64,000 bases of DNA from Streptomyces drozdowiczii (GCF_026167665.1 NZ_CP098740.1:3162001-3226000); one strand, 5' to 3'; shown: positions 16,324 through 24,465, counted from the first letter of the stretch. The notes: generated from the sequence alone by a model not told the origin. Translations and numbers: made by a program.

Positions 16324-16916
16324 GACGCTTCCCGCAGCAGCGCCGCGATCTCCGCGAACCCGCGCCGCTCCGCGTGCTCCAGCGCCGTCACCCCGTCGCC
16401 GTCCGGCAGCCCCGGCGTCGCGCCCGCCGCGAGCAGCAGCTCCACGATCTCCTGGTGCGCCCGGCCGCCGTCGCCGAGGATCACGGCCTCCAGCAGGGCG
16501 GTCCAGCCCAGCCGGTTGACGTGGTCGACGTCGATGTCGGTGACCCTCAGCAGCTCCCGTACGTACGCGACATGACCGCGCTCGCTCGCCGGGATCAGCG
16601 CGATCCCGCCGAACCGGTTCCGCAGCTTCAGATCGGGTCCGGCGGGCAGCAGGACGCGCATCATCGCCACGCTGCCCGTGACACCGGTGGCCAACCAGGG
16701 GCTCTCCTCGCGCCGGTCCTGCGCGTCCGGGTCGGCCCCCGCCGCGACGAGCAGCCGGGCGGCCCCGACGTGGTCCCCGTGGACGGCCAGGAGCAGCGGG
16801 GTGCGCAGCTCCTCGTCGCGGGCGTCGACCCGGGCGCCGCCCTCGATCGCGGTCCGCACTCCGTCGGTGTCGCCGGTGCGCGCGGCGTCGAGCAACTGGT
16901 GATCGAGGGCGTTCAT
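16320..16916 (-). CDS. Ankyrin-repeat protein
   Basis: 198-aa soluble protein made of about five ankyrin repeats of roughly 33 residues (LLDAARTGDTDGVRTAIEGG, LRTPLLLAVHGDHVGAARLL, IALIPASERGHVAYVRELL, GWTALLEAVILGDG, GVTALEHAERRGFAEIAALL). No signal peptide or enzyme domain is visible, so it is likely a protein-binding module. It is coupled to the downstream propeller lipoprotein by a GTGA overlap. Ankyrin-propeller pairing across the membrane is unusual and no function can be assigned. Confidence 0.8.
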   Translation of the reverse strand: MNALDHQLLDAARTGDTDGVRTAIEGGARVDARDEELRTPLLLAVHGDHVGAARLLVAAGADPDAQDRREESPWLATGVTGSVAMMRVLLPAGPDLKLRNRFGGIALIPASERGHVAYVRELLRVTDIDVDHVNRLGWTALLEAVILGDGGRAHQEIVELLLAAGATPGLPDGDGVTALEHAERRGFAEIAALLREAS

Positions 16917-16946
16917 GTCCGTCTCCCGGGGAGGTGTGCGTACGTA

Positions 16947-17504
16947 CTACTTGGCGAGGGCGGCGACGCCGGCCTGCGCGAACTTCTCGTCCAGGTCGCC
17001 GCTCGGGGCGCCCGCGACACCGATGCCCGCCACCGGGGCGCCCTTGACCTGCACGGGGGCGCCGCCCGCGAGGAACAGCGTGCCAGGGATGTCCTTCAGG
17101 TTCGGGGCCTGGGCGAGCCGCTTGGCCAGCTCGGAGGTCGGGGCGTTCCACGACACGGCGGTGTACGCCTTCTTCTCGGCCGACTCGTACGCCTGCGGGC
17201 CCGAGCCGTCGCCGCGCAGGGTCAGGATCGTGTTGCCGTTGCGGTCGACCACCGAGACCGCGACGCGCTGGTTCTCCTTCTTCGCCGCGTCCAGGGCGGC
17301 CTTCGCGGCCTTCGTCGCGGCGTCGAGCGTCAGGTGCGTCGTCTGCTGGAGGTTGCGGTGCGCGGTGTCCGCCTTGACGGTGGTCGCGGGGGCAGCGGCC
17401 GGGGTCGACGCGTTCGCGGACATCGCGCCGAAGGTGCCGGCCCCGAGGGCGGCGGCGGCGACGGCACCGGTCAGGACACGGGTACGCAGCGACATCTTCT
17501 TCAT
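16947..17504 (-). CDS. hbpS: HbpS-like secreted heme-binding sensor protein (GlcG/HbpS domain)
   Basis: 185-aa protein with an N-terminal export signal (MKKMSLRTRV to ANA, about 1-32) and one GlcG/HbpS domain (about 50-185): VAVSVVDRNGNTILTLRGDG, AYESAEKKAYTAVSWN, LFLAGGAPVQVKG, GIGVAGAPSGDLDE. In S. reticuli HbpS is an extracellular heme-binding octamer that modulates the sensor kinase SenS under redox stress. Here it is divergent from a NarL-type kinase-regulator pair, the same association. GAGGAG lies 6 nt before ATG17504. Confidence 0.85.
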   Translation of the reverse strand: MKKMSLRTRVLTGAVAAAALGAGTFGAMSANASTPAAAPATTVKADTAHRNLQQTTHLTLDAATKAAKAALDAAKKENQRVAVSVVDRNGNTILTLRGDGSGPQAYESAEKKAYTAVSWNAPTSELAKRLAQAPNLKDIPGTLFLAGGAPVQVKGAPVAGIGVAGAPSGDLDEKFAQAGVAALAK

Positions 17505-17572
17505 CAGGGGCTCCTCAGCGGGGGGATCCGGAAGCGGGGTCGTTCCCGCGTCCTGCATCCATCGTTGGCCCG

Positions 17573-17592
17573 CGACCGCCCCCGAACGGTCG
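17573..17592. promoter_or_regulatory. Inverted repeat in the hbpS-senS intergenic region
   Basis: CGACCG-N8-CGGTCG lies between the divergent hbpS and senS starts, where the SenR regulator would be expected to act. The match is short, so this is only a candidate operator. Confidence 0.3.
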
Positions 17593-17681
17593 TCGTACCG
17601 GCTCGACCCGGCGCCCGGGACGGCTGACGTCCCCATCGGCCGATCGGTTGATGCGCGGCCGCCCGTCCGGGGGACGATGGA

Positions 17682-18971
17682 ATGTCCACGCAGGTCAGCG
17701 GGGGTCCCTTCGGGACCGGAGAGCAGGGGTACGAGGTGGAGCAGCGGTACGCGGACGGGCTCCGGCCCGTACCGGAGCGGAGCAACGACGACGGGGACAC
17801 CCGCTCCCTCGCCCTCCTCATGCACGCCGCGTTCTTCCTGCTTCTCGGCGCCTCGCTCGCCCGGTTCCTGCTCCGGCACCCCGGGGAGGCGCGCACGCCC
17901 TGGATCATCGGGCTCTCGGTCGCCCTGGCCGTGCTCTACGTCGTCGGGCCCGTGCTCGGCTCGCGCCCCACCGCCCGCAGCCTCGTCTGGCTCGGCGGGC
18001 TCGTCGTCGTGTGGATGGTGGTGGTCGTCCTCGCGCCCAGCTTCGCCTGGTGCGCGGTGCCGCTCTTCTACACCGGGCTGCGCATCCTGCCGCCCCGCGC
18101 CGCGTACGCGCTCGTCGCCCTGCTGACCCTGTTCGTCGTCGCCGCGCAGCTCCGCCTCGCGCACGGCTTCGACCCCAACCTGGTGCTCGCCCCGCCCGCC
18201 GTGGCCGCCGTCGCCACCGCCGTGTTCGTCCACATGCGGCGCCAGGCGGTACGGCAGGGCAAACTCATCGACGACCTGCTCCGCACCCGCCGCGAACTCG
18301 CCGCCACCGAGCGCCGCGAAGGCACCCTCGCCGAACGCCAGCGGCTGTCCATGGAGATCCACGACACGCTCGCCCAGGGCCTGTCCAGCCAGCAGATGCT
18401 CCTCCAGGCCGCCGACCGCACCTGGGACTCCGACCCGGCCGCCGCCCGGCGCCACATCCGTACCGCCGAAGGCATCGCCGAACGCAACCTCGCCGAGGCC
18501 CGCCGCTTCGTCCACGACCTGGCCCCCGCCGACCTGGCCGAGGGCGGCGGCCTCGACGCGGCCCTGCACGCGCTCGCCGCCCGCGAAACGGCCCAGGCGC
18601 AGGGCAGGCTCACCGTCCGCTGCCACATCGAGGGCGCGCCGCACACCGTCCTGCCCGACCGCACCCAGTCCGCCCTGCTGCGGATCGCCCAGGGCGCCCT
18701 GGCCAACGTCACCGAGCACGCGGGCGCCACCGAGGCCGCCCTCACGCTGACGCACCTGGACGACCGCACCGTCCTCGACATCGCGGACAACGGCCACGGC
18801 TTCACGCCCACCGCCACGGCCTCCGGCGGGGTGCGCGGCCACGGGCTGCCCGCCATGCGCGCCCGCCTCCGCCAGCTCGGCGGCACCCTCACCATCGAAT
18901 CGGCCCCCGGCGAAGGCACCGTCGTCACCGCCACCGTCCCCGTCGCCCCCACCCCCCAGGACCCCGCATGA
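17682..18971 (+). CDS. senS: Sensor histidine kinase, SenS-like (NarL-type, HisKA_3)
   Basis: 429-aa membrane kinase. About five hydrophobic segments occupy residues 43-180 (LALLMHAAFFLLLGASLARFL, IIGLSVALAVLYVV, LVWLGGLVVVWMVVVVL, ALVALLTLFVVAAQL, VAAVATAVFVHM). A coiled segment leads to the HisKA_3 domain with the phospho-acceptor His in ERQRLSMEIHDTLAQG, then an ATPase domain with ALANVTEHAGA (N-box) and DNGHGF (G1), GHGLPAMRAR. It has no large extracellular sensor domain, consistent with SenS sensing through HbpS. The stop overlaps the regulator start (ATGA). Confidence 0.85.
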   Translation: MSTQVSGGPFGTGEQGYEVEQRYADGLRPVPERSNDDGDTRSLALLMHAAFFLLLGASLARFLLRHPGEARTPWIIGLSVALAVLYVVGPVLGSRPTARSLVWLGGLVVVWMVVVVLAPSFAWCAVPLFYTGLRILPPRAAYALVALLTLFVVAAQLRLAHGFDPNLVLAPPAVAAVATAVFVHMRRQAVRQGKLIDDLLRTRRELAATERREGTLAERQRLSMEIHDTLAQGLSSQQMLLQAADRTWDSDPAAARRHIRTAEGIAERNLAEARRFVHDLAPADLAEGGGLDAALHALAARETAQAQGRLTVRCHIEGAPHTVLPDRTQSALLRIAQGALANVTEHAGATEAALTLTHLDDRTVLDIADNGHGFTPTATASGGVRGHGLPAMRARLRQLGGTLTIESAPGEGTVVTATVPVAPTPQDPA

Positions 18972-19633
18972 CCGCCGACCTGCCCCCGGACACGACCACC
19001 GGCCCGACCGGAGACCGCATCCGCATCCTGCTCTGCGACGACCACGCCGTCGTACGCGCCGGGCTCCTCGCCCTCCTCGGCAGCGAACCCGACATCGAGG
19101 TCGTCGGCGAGGCGGGCAGCGGCGAGGAGGCCGTCGCGCTCGCCGCCCGGCTCACCCCGGACGTCGTCCTGATGGACCTCCAGCTCGGCAGCGGCATCGA
19201 CGGCGTCGAAGCGACCCGCCGCATCGTGGCCGGCCCCGGCACCCACGTCCTCGTCCTCACCACGTACGACACCGACGCCGACATCACGCGCGCCATCGAG
19301 GCCGGGGCCACCGGCTATCTGCTCAAGGCCGAGCGCCCCGAGGAGCTGTTCGCCGCGATCCGCTCCGCCGCCCAGGGCCGCACCGCGCTCTCACCGCCCG
19401 TCGCCAGCCGCGTGATGGCCCGCATGCGCGCACCCCTCCCCACCCTCACCGACCGCGAACGCGACATCCTCGGCCAGCTCTCCCGGGGCCTCGGCAACCG
19501 CGAGATCGCCCGCGCCCTCTTCATCAGCGAGGCCACGGTCAAGACGCACCTCGGCCGCATCTACGACAAGCTCGGCGTCGACACCCGCGCGGGCGCCGTC
19601 GCCGTCGCCAAGGAACAGCGCCTGCTGCCGTAA
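18968..19633 (+). CDS. senR: Response regulator, SenR-like (NarL/FixJ family)
   Basis: 221-aa DNA-binding regulator. The receiver domain (about 18-135) has the acidic pair CDDH, the phospho-acceptor Asp in DVVLMDLQLGSGIDG, TTYD and the Lys in GYLLKAERP. The LuxR-type HTH follows (about 155-215: LTDRERDILGQLSRGLGNREIA, SEATVKTHLGRIYDKL). It overlaps the kinase gene by four bases. Expected targets by analogy with S. reticuli are hbpS and its own operon, plus redox defence genes. Confidence 0.88.
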   Translation: MTADLPPDTTTGPTGDRIRILLCDDHAVVRAGLLALLGSEPDIEVVGEAGSGEEAVALAARLTPDVVLMDLQLGSGIDGVEATRRIVAGPGTHVLVLTTYDTDADITRAIEAGATGYLLKAERPEELFAAIRSAAQGRTALSPPVASRVMARMRAPLPTLTDRERDILGQLSRGLGNREIARALFISEATVKTHLGRIYDKLGVDTRAGAVAVAKEQRLLP

Positions 19634-19666
19634 CGGGCGACACGCCGGGCATGACACCATCGAACC

Positions 19667-20164
19667 GTGCTCGACATCGGCTACTCCCTCTCCCGCCGCT
19701 TCCCCGACCCCCCGCAGACCGACTACCGCCGCGCGGACGTCCGCGCGCTGCGGCACGACCTGTTCTCCGGGGACGTCTACCTCGCGGACACCAAGGCGGA
19801 CCGCGAAGTGTCCACAGCCTGGGGATGGGTGCCGGTGCTCGACTTCGCCTGGGCGCTGTGCGACATCGTGGAACGGATCGACCAGGACCCGCGCGGCAGC
19901 CGCTCGCACCGCCGCCAGCAGGCCGAACTCGACTTCACCGAGTCCACCGACCGCATGCTCTTCGAGCGCCGCTTCGGCTGGGTCGACATCGAGGCCGACT
20001 GGATGGACCCCGAAGAACCTCCCCTCACCTTCAGCCACTCCCTGCTGCGCCGCGAGGCCCGCGACTTCCTGCACGACCTGATCGCCGACCTCGCCGACAT
20101 GCACGAGGGCCTGGCCGACAACCCGGCCGTCTGGGACCTCCAGGCCCGCTTCCCTCGCCTCTGA
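19667..20164 (+). CDS. Conserved hypothetical acidic protein
   Basis: 165-aa soluble, acidic protein, rich in Trp and Asp (STAWGWVPVLDFAWALCDIVERID, RRFGWVDIEADWMDPEEPPL). It has no signal peptide, membrane segment or catalytic motif that I recognise. The composition resembles small immunity or regulatory proteins of Streptomyces, but I cannot name a family with confidence. GTG19667 follows the response regulator by 33 nt on the same strand, without an obvious ribosome site. Confidence 0.6.
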   Translation: MLDIGYSLSRRFPDPPQTDYRRADVRALRHDLFSGDVYLADTKADREVSTAWGWVPVLDFAWALCDIVERIDQDPRGSRSHRRQQAELDFTESTDRMLFERRFGWVDIEADWMDPEEPPLTFSHSLLRREARDFLHDLIADLADMHEGLADNPAVWDLQARFPRL

Positions 20165-20224
20165 CCGGCCCCCCGGTCGCGCGTCTCACGCCTCTGACCT
20201 GGGCGGCGGGGAACCACGCGCGTC

Positions 20225-20905
20225 TCACGCCTCCACCCGCACCCCGATCTGCGCCGCGAACGCCGGCGCCAGCTCCATCAGCTGCACCGGGCTGATCACC
20301 GCACCCGCCAGCCGTTCCACCCCGCGCGCGATGTCCAGCTCCGCGACCGCCCGGAAGTCCACCGAATCCATCCGCGCCGCGCTGAAGTCCGCCCGCTTCA
20401 GCGCGCAGTCCCGGAACTCCACCCGCGTCAGCCGCGCACCCCCGAAGTCCGGCTCAGCCAGCACACAGCCCTCGAAGACGACATCCGTCAGCCGGGCCTC
20501 CCGCAGATTCAGATAGTCGATCTTCCCGCCCCGCACCACCACCCGCTCCAGCACCGCGCCGTGCAGCTGCGTCCCGCCCAGCCGCGCGTCCACCACCTCG
20601 ACGTCCCGCAGCGACGCCTCCGCGAGATCGGTGCCCACACCCCGTACGCCCGTCAGCACCGAGTCGATGAACCGCGCCCGCACCAGCTCCGCCCGGTCCA
20701 GGGCGCAGCCCTCCAGCGCGCAGTCCATGAACCGCGCACCCCGCCCCGACGCGTCCGCCAGGTCCACCGACGCCCCGAACCGCACCCCGTCGTAATCCCC
20801 GTCCGGTTCGAGCCCGCCCTGCGCGAAATCCACCAGCGGCGGCAACCGCACCTCCGGCCGCCGCGCCGCCTTCACCCCACCGCTCCGACCACCACTGCGC
20901 ACCAT
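20225..20905 (-). CDS. Pentapeptide-repeat protein
   Basis: 226-aa soluble protein whose middle (about 55-190) is a run of A(D/N)LXX-type pentapeptides (CALEGCALDRAELVRARFIDSVL; DLAEASLRDVEVVDARLGGT; CALKRADFSAARMDSVDF), forming a right-handed quadrilateral beta-helix. Some such proteins mimic DNA and protect gyrase, but most in Streptomyces have no known role. ATG20905 is chosen as the first Met before the conserved part. It is convergent with the previous gene and divergent from the SoxR-type oxidoreductase. Confidence 0.75.
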   Translation of the reverse strand: MVRSGGRSGGVKAARRPEVRLPPLVDFAQGGLEPDGDYDGVRFGASVDLADASGRGARFMDCALEGCALDRAELVRARFIDSVLTGVRGVGTDLAEASLRDVEVVDARLGGTQLHGAVLERVVVRGGKIDYLNLREARLTDVVFEGCVLAEPDFGGARLTRVEFRDCALKRADFSAARMDSVDFRAVAELDIARGVERLAGAVISPVQLMELAPAFAAQIGVRVEA

Positions 20906-20952
20906 GCCCCCATCGTGACGCACGCCACTGACAACGCCCCGTCCGCGCTTGA

Positions 20953-20970
20953 CCTCAACCGCGCTTGAGG
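20953..20970 (+). promoter_or_regulatory. SoxR box with overlapping -35 element
   Basis: CCTCAACCGCGCTTGAGG, a 6-bp inverted repeat with a 6-bp spacer, is preceded by TTGA (20949). It matches the SoxR operator form TTGACCTCAAG-N-CTTGAGG described for the S. coelicolor SoxR regulon. It lies 48 nt upstream of the oxidoreductase ATG. Confidence 0.75.
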
Positions 20971-21017
20971 CCAAAGGCTGGGGCCACCAGCACCCACACC
21001 ACCCCGGGGGACCCGCC

Positions 21018-22007
21018 ATGCACGCCGTACGCCTCCACGCCTTCGGCCCCGCCGAGAAACTCCGCCACGAGCGGACCGAGGACCCCGTTCCCGCACCCGG
21101 CCAGGTCCGCATCGCCGTCCGCGCCGCCGGCGTCCACCTCCTCGACACCGTGCTACGCCAAGGACTCCCCGGCCCCAACCCGGCCCCCGCCACGCTGCCC
21201 ACCATCCCCGGGCGCGAGGTCGCCGGCACCGTCGACGCCCTCGGCGAAGGCACCGACCCCGCCTGGCTCGGCCGCGATGTCGTCGCCCACCTCGGCAACG
21301 TCCCCGGCGGCTACGCCGAACTCGCCGTCACCGACGCCGACCGGCTCCACCCCGTGCCCGAGGGACTGGGCCACGCGGAGGCCGTCGCCATGATCGGCAC
21401 CGGCCGCACCACCCTCGGCATCCTCGCCGCCACCCCGCTCGGCCCGGACTCCGTCGCCCTCGTCACCGCGGCCGCCGGAGGCATCGGCACGCTGATCGTC
21501 CAGTACGCGAAGAAGGCCGGGGCCACCGTCATCGGCCTGGCCGGCGGACCCGCCAAGACCGCCCGCGTCCGGGACAACGGCGCCGACCTCGCCGTCGACT
21601 ACACCCGCCCCGACTGGCCGCGCCACGTCCGCATTCACCTGGACGCCCTCGGCCGGCGCGCCACCGTCCTCTACGACTCCGTCGGCTCCACCACCGCCCG
21701 CGCCGCCTTCGGCCTCCTCGGCGAGGGCGGGCAGCACGTCGTCTACGGCTGGTCCGGCAACAACGGCCCGTTCACCCCGTCCGCCGGTGAACTCGCCGCC
21801 CGCTCCCTCACCTCCGAGAACGTCCTCGGGCCCGGCCTGCTGAAGCGGGGCGGCGGACTGCGTGCCCTGGAGGCCCGCGCCCTCGCCGAAGCCGCCGCCG
21901 GCCACCTGCGCCCGGCGATCCAGAGCTACCCGCTCGCCCGCGCCGCCGACGCCCACCGCGACCTGGAGACCCGGGGCACCGTCGGCAAGGTGGTCCTCAT
22001 CCCCTGA
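21018..22007 (+). CDS. SoxR-regulated zinc-type quinone/alkene oxidoreductase (MDR family)
   Basis: 329-aa NADPH-dependent oxidoreductase of the medium-chain dehydrogenase family, quinone oxidoreductase branch. The N-terminal GroES-like domain (MHAVRLHAFGPAEKL, GREVAGTVDALGEG) lacks the zinc ligands, and the Rossmann part has ALVTAAAGGIGTLIVQYAKKAG near residue 155 for NADPH. The gene lies directly behind a SoxR box; in S. coelicolor the SoxR regulon contains one such oxidoreductase (SCO4266), and local gene order agrees. It may reduce redox-active pigments or quinones. GGGGGA lies 6 nt before ATG21018. Confidence 0.88.
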   Translation: MHAVRLHAFGPAEKLRHERTEDPVPAPGQVRIAVRAAGVHLLDTVLRQGLPGPNPAPATLPTIPGREVAGTVDALGEGTDPAWLGRDVVAHLGNVPGGYAELAVTDADRLHPVPEGLGHAEAVAMIGTGRTTLGILAATPLGPDSVALVTAAAGGIGTLIVQYAKKAGATVIGLAGGPAKTARVRDNGADLAVDYTRPDWPRHVRIHLDALGRRATVLYDSVGSTTARAAFGLLGEGGQHVVYGWSGNNGPFTPSAGELAARSLTSENVLGPGLLKRGGGLRALEARALAEAAAGHLRPAIQSYPLARAADAHRDLETRGTVGKVVLIP

Positions 22008-22049
22008 CGGCGGGCCCGGTCACGGCCCTGACGGCAAGCCCCGCCCGCC

Positions 22050-22526
22050 TCACGCCCCGCCCAGCTTCGCCAGCGCCCCGTCGGTCAGCCGGTACACCGT
22101 CCACTCGTCCTGCGGACGCGCGCCCAGCGACTCGTAGAACGCGATCGACGGGGCGTTCCAGTTCAGCACCGACCACTCCAGGCGCTCGTAACCCCGCTCC
22201 ACACAGATCCGCGCCAACTCCCTCAGCAGCGCCTTCCCGTGCCCGCCGCCCCGACGGTCCGGGCGTACGTACAGGTCCTCCAGGTAGATGCCGTGCACCC
22301 CGCGCCACGTCGAGAAGTTCAGGAACCAGATCGCGAAGCCGACGACCTCGCCGTCCTCGTCCGACTCCGCGATGTGCGCGAACGCGGCCGGGTGCTCGCC
22401 GAACAGCGCCTCCCGCAACTGCTCCTCCGTCGCACGCACCTCGTGCAACGCCTTCTCGTAATCGGCCAGCTCACGCACCATGGCGTGGATGACGGGGACA
22501 TCGGCGGGGGTAGCGGTACGAATCAT
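22050..22526 (-). CDS. GNAT N-acetyltransferase (diamine/SAT-like)
   Basis: 158-aa single-domain GNAT. The order IRTATPADVPVIHAMVRELADYEK at the N-terminus, GIYLEDLYVRPDRRGGGHGKALL (acetyl-CoA loop RRGGGHGK) near residue 85-105, and WNAPSIAFYESLGA near 130 is that of the spermidine/diamine acetyltransferase-like group. The substrate is unknown. It overlaps no neighbour and reads opposite to the upstream oxidoreductase. Confidence 0.8.
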   Translation of the reverse strand: MIRTATPADVPVIHAMVRELADYEKALHEVRATEEQLREALFGEHPAAFAHIAESDEDGEVVGFAIWFLNFSTWRGVHGIYLEDLYVRPDRRGGGHGKALLRELARICVERGYERLEWSVLNWNAPSIAFYESLGARPQDEWTVYRLTDGALAKLGGA

Positions 22527-22557
22527 GCGTTCAGCGTAAACATCGCCCCGGCGACAA

Positions 22558-23535
22558 CTACCCCCGGCCCATTGATCGGACAGACCCCCGCACCACCCGC
22601 GCGATCTCCGCCTGCTCCGGCGCCAGCCGCCGCGCCCCGCTCTCCACCGACCAGCACGCGTTCTGGAGCACCCGCCCCAGCGTCCACGCCGCCGCCCGCG
22701 CGCGGTCCAGCTCCAGCACCCCGGTCATCGCGTCGAACCGCTTCCCCACCGCGCCCGCCTCGAAACGGTTCACCAGCGCGGGCAGCAGCTCGAACCCCGG
22801 GTCCCCCACCAACGGCTTCGGGTCGATGGCCACCCAGGCCCCGCCCTCCCCCGCCAGCACGTTCCCGAAGTGCAGGTCCCAGTGCAGCAGCCGGTCCCCC
22901 GGCTCCCCCGCCACCTCACGCACCGCCGCCGCACAGTCCCGTACGAGCCCCCGCTCCTCCTCGTCCACCAGCGCCGCCACGACGTCCGGCGCGGCGGCCA
23001 GCATCCGCGCGACGGCCTCCCCGAGCCCCCGCAGCCCAGCCCCAGCCCCGGCCCCGGCCCCGCCCCCGGCCCCCGCCGCATCCATCCCCATCCGCGCCCC
23101 CGACCCCGGCCGCACCGCCGTCAGCCCCGCCAGCAGCCCCGCGATCACCCGGACCGCCCGGTCCGCGTCCGGCTCGCCCTCCAGCGAACGGCGTCCGTCC
23201 AGCCGTTCCAGGAGCATCGACCCGGTCGCCGGATCGTGCGCCAGCAACCGCACCGCCCCGGCCCCCGCCGCACCCCACAGCCGCAGCGCGACCGGCTCCC
23301 CCGCCGTCTCCGCGTCCACCGGCTGGAGCTTCAGCACCGCCCGCCGCCCGTCCCCCGCCCGCACCACCGGCAGGACCAGCGCGCACACCCCGTACATCGC
23401 CTCGCCGTCCCGGCGCAGCCCCCACCGCTCCAGGAACTCCGCCGCCAGCCCCGGCAGCGCGGCCACGAACGCCCGGCCCGCCTCCCCGTTGTATGCGGAC
23501 TGAGTAGCGATGAGCGCATCCGGAATGTCGATCAC
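22558..23535 (-). CDS. Aminoglycoside/hydroxyurea phosphotransferase-like kinase
   Basis: 325-aa APH-fold kinase close to the streptomycin 6-kinase/hydroxyurea kinase group. It has GRRAVLKLQPV (ATP-binding Lys), SMLLERLDGRRSL (hinge), the catalytic loop LLHWDLHFGNVLAGEG and the metal site VAIDPKPLVGDPGFE. An Ala/Gly-rich low-complexity insert (about 165-185) interrupts the helical lobe. The start is GTG23535, with a -10 box 7 nt upstream. Proteins of this group confer aminoglycoside resistance in some strains, but many chromosomal copies have other or unknown substrates; resistance is not proven here. Confidence 0.75.
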   Translation of the reverse strand: MIDIPDALIATQSAYNGEAGRAFVAALPGLAAEFLERWGLRRDGEAMYGVCALVLPVVRAGDGRRAVLKLQPVDAETAGEPVALRLWGAAGAGAVRLLAHDPATGSMLLERLDGRRSLEGEPDADRAVRVIAGLLAGLTAVRPGSGARMGMDAAGAGGGAGAGAGAGLRGLGEAVARMLAAAPDVVAALVDEEERGLVRDCAAAVREVAGEPGDRLLHWDLHFGNVLAGEGGAWVAIDPKPLVGDPGFELLPALVNRFEAGAVGKRFDAMTGVLELDRARAAAWTLGRVLQNACWSVESGARRLAPEQAEIARVVRGSVRSMGRG

Positions 23536-23542
23536 GCCCCCG

Positions 23543-23548
23543 ATCGTA
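23543..23548 (-). promoter_or_regulatory. -10 box, leaderless start of the APH-like gene
   Basis: TACGAT on the minus strand, 7 nt, then GTG23535. Confidence 0.45.
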
Positions 23549-23568
23549 GGAGCGTGCGTCAATCGGGC

Positions 23569-24228
23569 ATGCCCTCCGGCCACCCAGCCCCGCCCGCCCG
23601 GCCCCGCACCGCCCCCGCCGGGCGACTGCTCCGCGCCCTCGGCTCCTGGATCCGCAGCGCCCCCGGCACGTACCTCTGGCTGACCGCCCTCTTCGTCACC
23701 ACGGTGATCGTCCACCAGATGTCACCGGCCTTCGAGGAGGAGTTCCTCCGCCAGCGCTCCACCAACATCCACGAGCTGTCCCGCAACCCCGTCCGCGTCC
23801 TCATCACCAGCGCCTTCTGGATCGACAGCGGACAGTGGCTGCCCTACGCCGTCCTCTACACGGTCTTCCACGCCCCCGCCGAACGCCGCCTCGGCACCCT
23901 GCGCTGGCTCGCCGTCGCCGCGACCGCGCACGTCCTCGCCACCCTCGTCAGCGAGTCCGTCCTGGCCTGGGCCATCAGCCACGGCCACGCCCCGGCCGCC
24001 GCCGCCAACACCCTCGACGTGGGCGTCAGCTACGCCCTCGCCGGCGTGGTCGCGGTCCTCACCTACTACGTCCCCCGCCCCTGGCGCCCGGCCTACCTCT
24101 TCGCGGTCCTGGTGATCTACACGGTCCCCCTGATCACCAACCCGACCTTCACGGACATCGGCCACCTGACAGCGGCACTGATCGGATTGGGCTGCTACCC
24201 GCTGACGCGACGCGGAACAGAGGCATGA
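23569..24228 (+). CDS. Rhomboid-like integral membrane protein
   Basis: 219-aa membrane protein with about six hydrophobic segments from residue 35 on. The order of segments, the GVSYALAGVVAVL helix (Ser in GxSxA position) and the last-helix FTDIGHLTAALIGLG (His) resemble the Ser-His dyad of rhomboid proteases. The Ser motif is GxSxA rather than GxSxG, so activity is uncertain. ATG23569 is preferred; an in-frame GTG lies at 23554. It is divergent from the APH-like gene with 33 nt between them. No substrate can be suggested. Confidence 0.65.
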   Translation: MPSGHPAPPARPRTAPAGRLLRALGSWIRSAPGTYLWLTALFVTTVIVHQMSPAFEEEFLRQRSTNIHELSRNPVRVLITSAFWIDSGQWLPYAVLYTVFHAPAERRLGTLRWLAVAATAHVLATLVSESVLAWAISHGHAPAAAANTLDVGVSYALAGVVAVLTYYVPRPWRPAYLFAVLVIYTVPLITNPTFTDIGHLTAALIGLGCYPLTRRGTEA

Positions 24229-24259
24229 AAAAAGCCAGGCCGGGGAAGACCGGCCTGGC
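24228..24259 (-). terminator. Rho-independent terminator downstream of tRNA-Thr
   Basis: On the minus strand the 10-bp stem GCCAGGCCGG / CCGGCCTGGC with a 6-nt loop is followed by TTTTTT. It lies directly behind the tRNA and overlaps the last bases of the rhomboid-like gene. Confidence 0.85.
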
Positions 24260-24261
24260 GG

Positions 24262-24338
24262 TGGAGCCCCCTGTCGGATTCGAACCGACGACCTACGCAT
24301 TACAAGTGCGTTGCTCTGGCCAGCTGAGCTAAGGAGGC
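24262..24338 (-). tRNA. tRNA-Thr (anticodon TGT)
   Basis: 77 nt including an encoded CCA. The cloverleaf is clear: acceptor GCCTCCT/AGGGGGC with one G-U pair, D-arm TAGCTCAGCTGGCCAGAGC, anticodon stem ACGCA/TGCGT with loop CTTGTAA, T-arm GTCGGTTCGAATCCGAC. The TGT anticodon reads ACA and other Thr codons by wobble. Confidence 0.97.
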
Positions 24339-24403
24339 GTGCCGGAGCAGTCTAACCAACCCGGCCCCCGGCACCGTGCCGAAATTTCACAGCCGGTGAA
24401 CTA

Positions 24404-24432
24404 CTGACAGATTCGAAACCTCCAGGTAGCGT
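24404..24432 (+). promoter_or_regulatory. msiK promoter
   Basis: CTGACA (24404-24409), 17 nt, TAGCGT (24427-24432). Transcription would start near 24439, leaving an untranslated leader of about 80 nt that contains a dre-like site. Confidence 0.6.
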
Positions 24433-24449
24433 CCTTGCAGGTTCACTCG

Positions 24450-24465
24450 TTTGGACCAGACCACT
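24450..24465. promoter_or_regulatory. Candidate dre (DasR site) in the msiK leader
   Basis: TTTGGACCAGACCACT matches 12 of 16 positions of ASTGGTCTAGACCAST, with a perfect right half AGACCACT. It lies about 11-26 nt downstream of the predicted start of transcription, a position suited to repression. Confidence 0.45.
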
